Shown here: positions 24,023 to 34,999 of the stretch, one piece after another
How positions within the stretch are numbered: the stretch's first letter is position 1
Layout of the letters: each line of letters begins with the position of its first letter
Origin: Mycobacterium malmoense
GTDB taxonomy: Bacteria; Actinomycetota; Actinomycetes; Mycobacteriales; Mycobacteriaceae
Length of the DNA stretch: 64,000 bases
Assembly (NCBI RefSeq): GCF_019645855.1
Contig: NZ_CP080999.1
Span: 2,666,001 to 2,730,000, forward strand
Direction: 5' to 3'
Position numbers and translations under genes: made by a program
The notes under the pieces: generated by a model
Told to the model about the DNA's origin: nothing
Databases searched by the model: none
The model's input: the letters and a program-made list of their open reading frames with translations, nothing else

Positions 24023-24346
24023 CGATTGCTAATGTGCCTGCCAACCCGCGCGGCGATGCGGGTAGCGCGGCTGGCCCAACATGGGCTGGGGGTACGCCCG
24101 CACAGCTGGGCGGCATCCCCGCCCACTTGTGGTGGCAGCCCGGCAACCGGAGCCCGATCCTCCGGTGGTGGGCCCATTGCGGACCGGTGCGCGGTACGGT
24201 CGATACATCGAGATCTGAGGACATCAGAGGACATGAGAAAGCACCAGACAGGCCAGTAATCAGCGGTACGGGGCGAAGAAACCTAGCGGGAAGCCGGCCG
24301 AACGGCCCGGTCAGATAACGCCACAGCGGCCAGTGAGGAGCAGCGC
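24023..24346. other. intergenic region upstream of garA
   Basis: 324 bases without a supported gene. It contains a short direct repeat (GAGGACAT twice, near 24216-24234) and the garA ribosome-binding site (GAGGAG near 24332). It presumably holds the garA promoter; a -10 element cannot be assigned with confidence. Confidence 0.35.
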
Positions 24347-24832
24347 GTGACGGACATGGACTCAGGAAGACAGCAGGACCAGACTTCTGACGAAGTCACA
24401 GTGGAGACGACGTCGGTCTTCCGCGCCGACTTCCTCAACGAGCTGGACGCTCCCGCGCAAGCGGGGGCCGAGAGCACGGTATCCGGGGTCGAAGGACTCC
24501 CGGCCGGCTCGGCGTTGCTGGTCGTCAAACGAGGGCCAAACGCTGGATCGCGGTTCCTGCTCGACCAGCCCATCACGTCCGCCGGCCGGCACCCCGACAG
24601 CGACATCTTCCTCGACGACGTCACCGTCAGCCGTCGTCACGCCGAATTCAGATTGGAAAACAACGAATTCCATGTCGTTGACGTCGGTAGCCTCAATGGC
24701 ACCTACGTCAACCGCGAGCCCGTGGACTCTGCAGTGCTCGCGAACGGTGACGAAGTGCAGATCGGCAAGTTCCGCCTGGTGTTTTTGACCGGGCCCAAGC
24801 AAGGCGACGACGATGGAGGGTCTTCGGGCTAG
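24347..24832 (+). CDS. garA: FHA-domain regulator of glutamate/2-oxoglutarate metabolism
   Basis: 161 residues. The N-terminal regulatory tail holds the adjacent Thr21-Thr22 (VETTSVF) that protein kinases PknG and PknB phosphorylate in GarA. The C-terminal FHA domain is complete: GRHPDSDIFLDD, VSRRHAEF, and VGSLNGTYVN for phosphothreonine binding. Unphosphorylated GarA inhibits 2-oxoglutarate dehydrogenase (KGD) and the NAD-glutamate dehydrogenase and activates glutamate synthase. GTG start preceded by GAGGAGCAGC. The next gene overlaps its stop by one base. Confidence 0.96.
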   Translation: MTDMDSGRQQDQTSDEVTVETTSVFRADFLNELDAPAQAGAESTVSGVEGLPAGSALLVVKRGPNAGSRFLLDQPITSAGRHPDSDIFLDDVTVSRRHAEFRLENNEFHVVDVGSLNGTYVNREPVDSAVLANGDEVQIGKFRLVFLTGPKQGDDDGGSSG

Positions 24833-25587
24833 TGAGCGCACCCGATAGCCCGGCGCTGGCCGGGATGTCGATCGGGGCGGTCCTGGAGCTGCTGAGGCCG
24901 GATTTTCCCGATGTCACGATCTCCAAGATTCGTTTCTTGGAGGCCGAGGGACTGGTGACGCCGCAACGCGCCGCGTCCGGATACCGGAGGTTCACCGCAT
25001 ACGACTGCGCTCGGCTGCGATTCATCCTCACCGCCCAGCGGGATCACTACCTGCCGTTGAAGGTGATCAGGGCACAGCTGGACGCCCAGTCCGACGGCGA
25101 GCTGCCGTCGATCGGATCGCCTTATGGCGTACCGCGATTGGTGTCGGTGGCGGACAGCGGAGACGTCGGCGTCGGACCCGAGACCGGGTCCGACGCGGCG
25201 GCGGTGGCTCCCACCCGCGTCCGGCTGAGCCGAGAAGACCTGCTGGAGCGCTCGGGTGTGGACGACGAACTCCTGACGGCGCTGCTCAAAGCCGGAGTGA
25301 TCACGACCGGCCCGGGCGGTTTCTTCGACGAACACGCCGTCGTCATCCTGCAATGTGCGCGGGCGTTGTCCGAATACGGTGTCGAGCCGCGGCATCTGCG
25401 CGCCTTCCGCTCGGCGGCCGACAGGCAGTCCGATCTGATCGCCCAAATCGCCGGGCCGGTAGTCAAAGCCGGCAAGACCGGCGCCCGCGATCGCGCCGAT
25501 GACTTGGCGCGTGAGGTGGCGGCGCTTGCCATCACACTGCACACCTCGCTGATCAAGTCTGCCGTTCGCGACGTTCTGCATCGCTGA
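24832..25587 (+). CDS. MerR-type transcriptional regulator (Rv1828)
   Basis: 251 residues. The N-terminal winged-helix MerR domain is recognisable (MSIGAVLELLRPDFPDVTISKIRFLEAEGLVTPQRAASGYRRF split over residues 12-55, with the Arg-Phe wing). A linker rich in Gly/Ala and a helical effector domain follow. In M. tuberculosis Rv1828 is a MerR-like regulator. It starts on the last base of garA's stop (GTG at 24832), so it is coupled to garA. No metal-binding cysteines are visible. Ligand unknown. Confidence 0.9.
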   Translation: MSAPDSPALAGMSIGAVLELLRPDFPDVTISKIRFLEAEGLVTPQRAASGYRRFTAYDCARLRFILTAQRDHYLPLKVIRAQLDAQSDGELPSIGSPYGVPRLVSVADSGDVGVGPETGSDAAAVAPTRVRLSREDLLERSGVDDELLTALLKAGVITTGPGGFFDEHAVVILQCARALSEYGVEPRHLRAFRSAADRQSDLIAQIAGPVVKAGKTGARDRADDLAREVAALAITLHTSLIKSAVRDVLHR

Positions 25588-25673
25588 GGATTAGACTTCG
25601 TGAGACGGCTCGGTGCGTCGCCGCATCGAGCGTGAGTGAGACCCACGGCGGCACGTGCGGAGGGCAGACACAG

Positions 25674-26168
25674 ATGGGCGAAGTTCGTGTTGTCGGCATT
25701 CGCGTAGAGCAGCCGCAGAACCAACCGGTGCTGTTGCTGCGCGAAGCCAACGGTGACCGGTACCTGCCGATTTGGATCGGTCAGTCGGAAGCTGCCGCCA
25801 TCGCGCTTGAGCAGCAAGGCGTTGAACCACCTCGCCCGCTGACGCACGATCTGATCAGGGATCTGATTGCGGCGCTTGGGCATTCGCTGAAAGAGGTGCG
25901 GATCGTCGATCTGCAGGAAGGCACTTTTTACGCCGACCTGATCTTCGACCGCAACATCACCGTTTCGGCGCGCCCCTCGGACTCGGTGGCGATAGCACTG
26001 CGGGTAGGCGTTCCGATCTACGTCGAGGAGGCGGTGCTTGCCCAAGCCGGGCTGCTGATCCCCGACGAGAGTGACGAAGAGGGCAACACCGCCGTCCGGG
26101 AGGACGAGGTCGAGAAATTCAAAGAATTTCTCGACAGCGTGTCTCCCGACGATTTCAAGGCCACTTAA
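25674..26168 (+). CDS. bifunctional nuclease / DUF151 protein (Rv1829)
   Basis: 164 residues from the ATG at 25674, which has GGAGGGCAG upstream and gives exactly the Rv1829 length; the frame is open from 25632 but that part is not conserved. The DUF151 core is clear (LPIWIGQSEAAAIALEQQG near residues 30-50, then GTFYADLIF, and RPSDSVAIALRVGVPIYV). Members of the family in plants and archaea have DNase/RNase activity; in mycobacteria the role is not established. An acidic C-terminal tail (VREDEVEKFKEFLDS) ends the protein. Confidence 0.92.
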   Translation: MGEVRVVGIRVEQPQNQPVLLLREANGDRYLPIWIGQSEAAAIALEQQGVEPPRPLTHDLIRDLIAALGHSLKEVRIVDLQEGTFYADLIFDRNITVSARPSDSVAIALRVGVPIYVEEAVLAQAGLLIPDESDEEGNTAVREDEVEKFKEFLDSVSPDDFKAT

Positions 26169-26333
26169 CCGACCCCGCGCCCCCGGTGGCGAGCAGACGC
26201 AGACTCGCACAAACCCTGCCGAAATGATGCGATTCCGCGACTGCTCGGCGCATGGCGACATCACGGATGCGTCTCATCTGGAACGACACGCCTGGCGGAT
26301 AGCGCGCCCACTTAGCCCCGCGGCGGCCATACT

Positions 26334-26364
26334 TTGATCACGACTAAGGCGCGGTAGCTATTAA
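26334..26364 (+). promoter_or_regulatory. possible promoter for the second MerR gene
   Basis: TTGATC (26334-26339) and TATTAA (26359-26364) are separated by 19 bases, about 90 bases before the GTG at 26455. The surrounding 30 bases are AT-rich compared with the flanks. Spacing is slightly long, so confidence is low. Confidence 0.25.
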
Positions 26365-26454
26365 ACAGCGTAAGCTCTCTAGCACTCGGGCCTGAGCAAA
26401 CGCGGCTGCGGAAGCAGCCGGTGACGAGAGCGCGATCGGCGAGAGGAACCCACC

Positions 26455-27081
26455 GTGAGCGAGCAGCCACGTCAAGAGCAGCTGGACCTAGCTGACCGCG
26501 CGGACGCCACGACGGACCACGGCGGCGCCGCCCCGGCTGAACCCGTGCAACCGGGGCTGTTCCCCGACGATTCCGTGCCCGACGAGCTGGTGGGCTACCG
26601 CGGGCCGAGTGCCTGCCAGATCGCCGGCATCACTTACCGCCAGCTCGACTACTGGGCACGCACGTCGCTCGTCGTGCCGTCGATCCGCAGCGCGGCGGGC
26701 TCCGGTAGCCAGCGGCTCTATTCGTTCAAGGACATCCTGGTTCTCAAGATCGTCAAGCGGTTGCTCGACACCGGCATTTCACTGCACAACATCCGGGTCG
26801 CCGTCGACCACCTACGTCAACGCGGCGTGGGGGATCTGGCCAACATCACCCTGTTCTCCGACGGCACCACGGTTTACGAGTGCACGTCGGCCGAAGAGGT
26901 CGTCGACCTGTTGCAGGGCGGGCAGGGTGTGTTCGGCATCGCGGTGTCCGGCGCGATGCGCGAGCTGACCGGCGTTATCGCGGACTTTCCTTGCGAGCGT
27001 GCCGACGGCGGCGAGTCGATCGCCGCTCCGGAGGACGAGCTAGCCTCCCGGCGCAAGCATCGCGACCGCAAGATCGGCTAA
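26455..27081 (+). CDS. MerR-type transcriptional regulator (Rv1830)
   Basis: 208 residues. After an acidic, disordered N-terminal tail of about 45 residues comes a MerR DNA-binding domain (SACQIAGITYRQLDYWARTSLVVPS, then YSFKDILVLKIVKRLLDTGISL, about 55-110). A short effector domain and a basic tail (RRKHRDRKIG) follow. Rv1830 and its relatives are reported regulators in mycobacteria; targets cannot be read here. GTG start with GAGAGGAACCC upstream. It lies before the glycine riboswitch and gcvB. Confidence 0.9.
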   Translation: MSEQPRQEQLDLADRADATTDHGGAAPAEPVQPGLFPDDSVPDELVGYRGPSACQIAGITYRQLDYWARTSLVVPSIRSAAGSGSQRLYSFKDILVLKIVKRLLDTGISLHNIRVAVDHLRQRGVGDLANITLFSDGTTVYECTSAEEVVDLLQGGQGVFGIAVSGAMRELTGVIADFPCERADGGESIAAPEDELASRRKHRDRKIG

Positions 27082-27090
27082 TTTTCTGGC

Positions 27091-27152
27091 CGCGAGCGTG
27101 CGCAGTTGTACAGCCGTAACGGCGTGTCCCTGCACAAACACGCACGCTCGCG
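27091..27152. repeat. 62-bp intergenic inverted repeat, family A copy 2
   Basis: Perfect 12-base arms (CGCGAGCGTGCG at 27091-27102 and its complement at 27141-27152) with a 38-base centre. It is the same length as the copy at 18249 and shares the arm and several centre positions. It lies 9 bases after the stop of the MerR gene and ahead of the riboswitch. Confidence 0.75.
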
Positions 27153-27193
27153 GTGGGGCGGGACCGGCCCTGGGTAGACTGGGCGACGCATCG

Positions 27194-27412
27194 CACTCGG
27201 GCGGGAGAGTCCCGTGACTGCCAGTCATGGGCGCCGAAGGAGCAATACCTCTCCGTCAACCTCTCAGGCACCCGGACCGCGCGAGTTAACGATGCCTCTG
27301 GAAAGCGGTGGAGGTCCGTAGCGGGTCCACACCCGCCGATGGGGAAAGGCGCTCAGGCACTAACCGGCGCCGAATCTCTCAGGCGCCTGGCGAACGGGTG
27401 AAGACAGAGGGA
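27194..27412 (+). promoter_or_regulatory. tandem glycine riboswitch
   Basis: Two glycine aptamers in series. The first (about 27194-27285) has CGGGAGAGT, GCCGAAGGAGCAA and the CCTCTCAGGCA core. The second (about 27293-27412) has GGAAAGCGG, CCGATGGGGAAAGGC, the repeated TCTCTCAGGCGCC core and ends in GAAGACAGAGG. This architecture is the classic cooperative glycine sensor and lies directly upstream of gcvB, as expected for an ON switch for glycine cleavage. A small ORF annotated here in M. tuberculosis (Rv1831) appears to be this RNA read as protein. Confidence 0.92.
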
Positions 27413-27459
27413 GAGGGCCGCTAGTCCGCCAGTCCTCTGCCGTGTCAGGAGTTTCGCCC

Positions 27460-30294
<2,835 letters not shown>

Positions 30295-30315
30295 CGAGCT
30301 CGGGCACCCCCGCTT

Positions 30316-30373
30316 GCGAACGTAACGCCACTGCGAAACTCGGCGCGGTTTTTCGCAGCCGCGTTACGCTGGC
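30316..30373. repeat. 58-bp intergenic inverted repeat, family B copy 2
   Basis: Left arm 30316-30338 and right arm 30351-30373 pair at 19 of 23 positions, with the same CGTAACG/CGTTACG core as the copy at 20683. It sits between the convergent gcvB and Rv1836c-like genes, where it could act as a bidirectional terminator. Confidence 0.7.
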
Positions 30374-30375
30374 CG

Positions 30376-30414
30376 CTCTCAGCTCAAGCTCTCAGCTCAA
30401 GCTCTCAACTCAGG
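30376..30414. repeat. three tandem 13-bp units at a gene end
   Basis: CTCTCAGCTCAAG occurs exactly twice (30376-30388, 30389-30401) and a third time with changes (30402-30414). The third unit contains the stop codon of the minus-strand gene (30405-30407). It looks like a short slippage expansion. Confidence 0.7.
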
Positions 30415-32453
30415 AACGTGTTGATCGCCGTGGCGAGGTCGGGGGACGCCGACGTGGCGAGGTTCTGATAGCCCCCGCCGCTGAGCCGGGCGACGGCCTC
30501 CCACGTGGCCCGGTCCGGGTCGGCACCGAAGTCGATGACGTTGATCGCGATGGGTTTGGCCGGGTCGGCGCTTTTGCGGACGAAATCCTGCAGCCCCGGC
30601 CCGTCCAGCGTTTGGTCGGTATGCGGTCCGGCCGTGATCAGCAATATCGAATTCGCTTGGCCAGCACGGTAATTCGTCTGCATGTCCTGGTAGATCATGC
30701 GCAGCGTGGTAAACGACACCGCGCCGCCGGCCGACGAATACTGCTTGTCCAACGCGGCCGCCAGCGCCGCCGAGCGCGGCTGGCCACCGGTGGGATTGAC
30801 GGGGTCGGCCAGCGGCCCGCCCGTCACCTCCGAGCGACCCTCGTGGCCGTCGAACGTCCACAGCCCCACGACGGCGGTGGGCGGCAGCGCTTTGATCTTG
30901 TCCTCGAGCGCCGCGATGACGTTGGCCAGCCGCGTCTTTCCGCCTTCCTCGGTGGGCATCGACTGGTCGAGCATGATGGTCGCGGCCAGTCCGCTCGACG
31001 GGGCGGCCATGGCTTCGGCCAGCGTGGCGCGCACCGCATCGTCGCCCACCGACAGGGCGGAGGGCAGCGCCGCAAACCGGGCGACCGGGCTGCTCGGCGG
31101 TTTGACCCCGTTGACCCGGAAGCCGGCCTTGGCCAGCTTCGCGAGTTGCTCGGGTTTGTGCATGAAGCGGGCGAACTCGCTGGCCGCCGACGTCTGCTCC
31201 GGTGTCAGCCATGAGCCGCTGAGCAGCACCGTGGGATAGTCGGCGACCGGCGCCGGCCCGGGCGGTAGCCAGGAGCCCAGCGTGCCCTTGGCATCCGGCA
31301 ACGACTGGCCGCGCTGGAACAGCTGCTGCTCGGTGGTGATCACCGCGTGCACCGGCGCGGTCGCCGCGTCACCGGGCTTGAGCAGCGTGTTCATCGCCTC
31401 GGCCAGCGAGTTGTCCGCCAGCTTGGGTTGCGCGCTCAGCAGCGTGCGCACCGCGCCGGTGCCCTGTGTCGCCGGTGCGCCGGCGGGCACCGACGCGGCC
31501 GCCACCGCCTCCCCGGCCAGAAACGACGCGTCACCGTTGCCGTTCATCGGCAGCGCCAGTCGCAGCGATCCCCACGCCGGCAGGTTCAACCCGGCCAATG
31601 CGTTCGGATCGGTTTGCAGGCCGGGTAGCGCCGCCCAGTTCTGGTTGGCCAGGGCGGATGCGAGTTCCGGCCGGACGGCGAGCATGACCGGCGACGTCAC
31701 CAGCGAACGGCTGTCGGTGATCGTTTTCTGGGCCGTGGCGGCGGCGAGCCGCGCGACGGAGATCGAGCTGCCCGGGATCCACAGCGCGGGCTGGCCGCCC
31801 AGTTCGGCCGGCCACTTGCCGATGAACCCGCCGAGGACGGCGTCGGAGCCGGCCGGTTTGACGCTCACCACCATGCAGTGGTCACCGATCGGGCCGGCCG
31901 ACGAGTTGTAGCTTTCCGCGAGCTGCTGAACGGGGTCGGCGATCGATGGGTCGGCAACGACGGCGACCGTCTCCTTGCCTCCGACGCAGCGCACGGCGGC
32001 CCGGTGCGAGCGGTTGGACAACGCGTCACCGAAGAAGCTCCAGAGGATCACGGTGCCTATCACCACGACGACGGCGATGAGGGCCACGATCACCCCGATG
32101 CTGACTCCCCGGCGCCCGCCGTCGCTGCGGTGACCGCCCCGCCAGTCGCCAAGGCCCCGGTGGCCGGCGCGGAACAACGACGGTGGGGGCGCCGGCGGCT
32201 CGGAGCCCGCCGCGGCCGCCGGCCGCGGCGGAAACTCGGGATATTCGTCTGCAGCGCCGACGTCGGCGGGGTGGGGCTCGTCGCCGGTGGGGAAGTCCTC
32301 GTCCGAGTAGTAGCCGTAATCGGCCGGCGGTTCGGGGTATCCCGCCGCGTGGTGGTGGCCGGTGTCGTCGCCACGATCGGCATCGTCGGCGGGGTATTCG
32401 TCGGCCGGCTGGTCGACGGAATCCCCGGGGTCGGGCATGCTGTGCCTACCCAT
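30405..32453 (-). CDS. membrane-anchored protein with substrate-binding-like and von Willebrand A-like parts (Rv1836c)
   Basis: 682 residues. The first 110 are acidic and Pro/Gly-rich (cytoplasmic, probably disordered). One membrane helix follows (VSIGVIVALIAVVVVIGTVILWSF, about 115-138). The external part resembles an extracellular solute-binding domain in the middle (CMVVSVKPAGSDAVLGGF, WIPGSSISVARL). It ends with a VWA-like domain: MLDQSMPTEEGGKTRL in place of the DxSxS metal site, and LLITAGPHTD later. The canonical MIDAS DxSxS reads D-Q-S-M-P, so metal binding may be weak. It matches Rv1836c (about 677 residues). The lipJ region (Rv1833c-Rv1835c) that precedes it in M. tuberculosis is absent. 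Confidence 0.88.
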   Translation of the reverse strand: MGRHSMPDPGDSVDQPADEYPADDADRGDDTGHHHAAGYPEPPADYGYYSDEDFPTGDEPHPADVGAADEYPEFPPRPAAAAGSEPPAPPPSLFRAGHRGLGDWRGGHRSDGGRRGVSIGVIVALIAVVVVIGTVILWSFFGDALSNRSHRAAVRCVGGKETVAVVADPSIADPVQQLAESYNSSAGPIGDHCMVVSVKPAGSDAVLGGFIGKWPAELGGQPALWIPGSSISVARLAAATAQKTITDSRSLVTSPVMLAVRPELASALANQNWAALPGLQTDPNALAGLNLPAWGSLRLALPMNGNGDASFLAGEAVAAASVPAGAPATQGTGAVRTLLSAQPKLADNSLAEAMNTLLKPGDAATAPVHAVITTEQQLFQRGQSLPDAKGTLGSWLPPGPAPVADYPTVLLSGSWLTPEQTSAASEFARFMHKPEQLAKLAKAGFRVNGVKPPSSPVARFAALPSALSVGDDAVRATLAEAMAAPSSGLAATIMLDQSMPTEEGGKTRLANVIAALEDKIKALPPTAVVGLWTFDGHEGRSEVTGGPLADPVNPTGGQPRSAALAAALDKQYSSAGGAVSFTTLRMIYQDMQTNYRAGQANSILLITAGPHTDQTLDGPGLQDFVRKSADPAKPIAINVIDFGADPDRATWEAVARLSGGGYQNLATSASPDLATAINTFLS

Positions 32454-32552
32454 ACCGGTGCCCGCCGCCTTTCCGTCGAACCATCGCCTGACCTGTGGTG
32501 GACCCGGCGCAGATTTTAGTCATCACCCGCATACCGCACGACAAGCCGGGTT

Positions 32553-34757
32553 TCAGGCGCCAAAGCGGGCCTTGAACTCGCGCCGGCGCCGATGCAGGAT
32601 CGGCTCGGTGTAGCCGTTGGGCTGCTGTGTTCCGGACAGGATCAGCTCCTGGGCGGCCAAAAAGGCGATGCTGTCGTCGAAGTTGGGCGCCATCGGCCGA
32701 TACGCCGCGTCGCCGGCGTTCTGCCGATCCACCATCGGGGCCATGCGCTCCAGGCTGGCCCGCACATCCTCGCTGGTGATCACGCCGTGGCGCAGCCAGT
32801 TGGCCAGCAGCTGGCTGGAGATCCGCAGCGTGGCGCGGTCCTCCATGAGGGCCACGTTGTGGATGTCGGGCACCTTGGAGGACCCGACGCCCTGGTCGAT
32901 CCAGCGCACCACGTAGCCGAGGATGGACTGGCAGTTGTTGTCGACCTCCTCGCGGATCTCCTCGGGCGCCCAGGCCAGCTCCTTGGCCAGCGGAATGGTC
33001 AGCAGCTGTTCGATCGTGGTCCGTTTCTTGCCGGCCAATTCCCGCTGCACGGCGGCCACGTCGACCTGGTGGTAGTGCAGGGCGTGCAGGGTGGCCGCGG
33101 TCGGCGAGGGCACCCAGGCGGTGCTGGCGCCCGCGCGGGGCTGGGCGATCTTCTGCTCGACCATGTCGGCCATCAACTCCGTCATGGTCCACATGCCCTT
33201 GCCGATCTGGGCGTGACCGGCGAAGCCGGCGGCCAGGCCGACGTCGACGTTGTTGTCCTCGTAGCCCAGGATCCACGGCTGGCTCTTCATCGTGCCCTTG
33301 CGCACCATCGGGCCGGCCTCCATCGAGGTGTGGATCTCGTCGCCGGTGCGGTCCAGAAAACCGGTGTTAATAAAAACGACACGATCCGCTACCGCCTTGA
33401 TGCACGCCTTCAGGTTGACGGTCGTGCGCCGCTCCTCGTCCATGACGCCCACCTTGATGGTGGTCTGCGGCAGGCCGAGCACGTCCTCGACACGACTGAA
33501 CAGCTCGGCGGTGAACGCGACCTCGTCGGGACCGTGCATCTTGGGCTTGACGACGTAGATGGAGCCGGTACGGCTGTTGACCAGCGGCCCGTTGGCCCCG
33601 TCGTTGTCCGAGCCGGCCTTCAGCCCGTGGATCGCGGCCAGGCCGGTGAACAGCGCGTCGATGATGCCCTCGAACACCTCTTTTTCTTCGTCGCCCTCGC
33701 TCACCACGATCGCGTCGGTGGTCATCAGGTGGCCGACGTTGCGGACGAACAGCAGCGCGCGTCCGGGCAGCACCAGCTCGCCGCCGTCGGGCGTGGTGTA
33801 GCGGCGGTCCTGGCTGAGCACCCGGGTGAAGGTTTTGCCGTCCTTGTCCACCTCCGCGGCCAGGTCACCCCTGTTCAGGCCCAGCCAGTTGCGGTAGGCG
33901 CGGGTCTTGTCGTCGGCGTCGACGGCGGACACGGCGTCCTCGAAGTCGATGATCGTGGTGATCGCCGACTCCAGGTCGACGTCCTTGATCCCCGCGCGGT
34001 CGGTCTTGCCGATCGGTGACTCGGGGTCGATCAGGATGTCGACGTGCAGGCCGTGGTTGACCAGCAACACCGACTCCGGCGACTCCGCCTCGCCCGTGTA
34101 GCCGGCGAACTGGCCGGGGTCGGCCAGCCCGGCGGTGCCCTCCGCCAACGCCACCACCAGTTGGCCGTCCTCGACCCTGAAACCGGTGGCGTCGGCGTAG
34201 GAACCCGACGACAGCGGTACCGCCTGGTCGAGGAACTTGCGGGCGTAGGCGATCACCTTGTCGCCGCGGACCTTGTTGTAGGTGGTTCCCTGTTCGGCGC
34301 CGTCGGTTTCCGGGATGACGTCGGTGCCATACAGGGCGTCGTAGAGCGAACCCCAACGGGCGTTGGCCGCGTTGAGCGCGAACCGGGCGTTAGTCACCGG
34401 CACCACCAGCTGCGGTCCGGCCGTCGTGGTGATCTCGGGGTCGACGCCGGACGTGGTGATGGTGAAGTCGTCGGGTTCGGGTAGCAGGTAGCCGATTTCG
34501 GTGAGGAACTGCCGGTAGGCCTCCGCGTCGATCGGCTCGATCACGCGATGCCGGTGCCACTTGTCGATCTGGGCCTGCAGCTCATCGCGACGGTTCAGCA
34601 GGTCGCGGTTCTTCGGCGTGAGGTCGGTGACGACCTTGTCGACTCCCGCCCAGAAGCTGTCCGGGTCGATGTCGGTGCCGGGCAGGGCCTCGTTGTTCAC
34701 GAAGTCGTAGAGCACTCGGGCCACGCGCAAGTTCCCTACCGACACGCGATCAGTCAT
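32553..34757 (-). CDS. glcB: malate synthase G
   Basis: 734 residues, the length of class G malate synthase. It condenses glyoxylate with acetyl-CoA to malate in the glyoxylate shunt. Recognisable blocks are the PKMHGPDEVAFT segment carrying the catalytic-site region and VGVMDEERRTTVNLKACI with the metal-binding acidic residues. The ATG at 34757 is preceded by an excellent GGAGGAGAAAC. It corresponds to Rv1837c; the toxin-antitoxin pair and PE_PGRS34 found next to it in M. tuberculosis are missing. Confidence 0.96.
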   Translation of the reverse strand: MTDRVSVGNLRVARVLYDFVNNEALPGTDIDPDSFWAGVDKVVTDLTPKNRDLLNRRDELQAQIDKWHRHRVIEPIDAEAYRQFLTEIGYLLPEPDDFTITTSGVDPEITTTAGPQLVVPVTNARFALNAANARWGSLYDALYGTDVIPETDGAEQGTTYNKVRGDKVIAYARKFLDQAVPLSSGSYADATGFRVEDGQLVVALAEGTAGLADPGQFAGYTGEAESPESVLLVNHGLHVDILIDPESPIGKTDRAGIKDVDLESAITTIIDFEDAVSAVDADDKTRAYRNWLGLNRGDLAAEVDKDGKTFTRVLSQDRRYTTPDGGELVLPGRALLFVRNVGHLMTTDAIVVSEGDEEKEVFEGIIDALFTGLAAIHGLKAGSDNDGANGPLVNSRTGSIYVVKPKMHGPDEVAFTAELFSRVEDVLGLPQTTIKVGVMDEERRTTVNLKACIKAVADRVVFINTGFLDRTGDEIHTSMEAGPMVRKGTMKSQPWILGYEDNNVDVGLAAGFAGHAQIGKGMWTMTELMADMVEQKIAQPRAGASTAWVPSPTAATLHALHYHQVDVAAVQRELAGKKRTTIEQLLTIPLAKELAWAPEEIREEVDNNCQSILGYVVRWIDQGVGSSKVPDIHNVALMEDRATLRISSQLLANWLRHGVITSEDVRASLERMAPMVDRQNAGDAAYRPMAPNFDDSIAFLAAQELILSGTQQPNGYTEPILHRRRREFKARFGA

Positions 34758-34879
34758 GTTTCTCCTCCGTATGGGCCAAGTAGAACCTCACCGGCCCCCA
34801 ACAGGCATTGCTGTCAGCCTACCGACCGGCAGCCCGATGAACGTAATCCGGCCGACCCGCAACAGCAGGTCACGCCCCC

Positions 34880-34919
34880 TCTGACGGCCTCAGATGGCCT
34901 CTGACGGCCTCCGACGGCG
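34880..34919. repeat. four degenerate 10-bp tandem units
   Basis: TCTGACGGCC, TCAGATGGCC, TCTGACGGCC, TCCGACGGCG in a row, in the 242-base gap upstream of glcB. The first and third units are identical. No function is suggested. Confidence 0.6.
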
Positions 34920-34999
34920 TCGCGGCGAGCCCGTGCCCCAGCGCTTTTTGACTGGTAGCCGTTGGGAGATCATACGGGTCCGCCCGGCGGGCGGCCGCG

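Noticed and set aside
27153..27401. 82-codon plus-strand ORF upstream of gcvB
   Set aside because: It runs through both glycine aptamers, has no ribosome-binding site, and its sequence follows the RNA structure.
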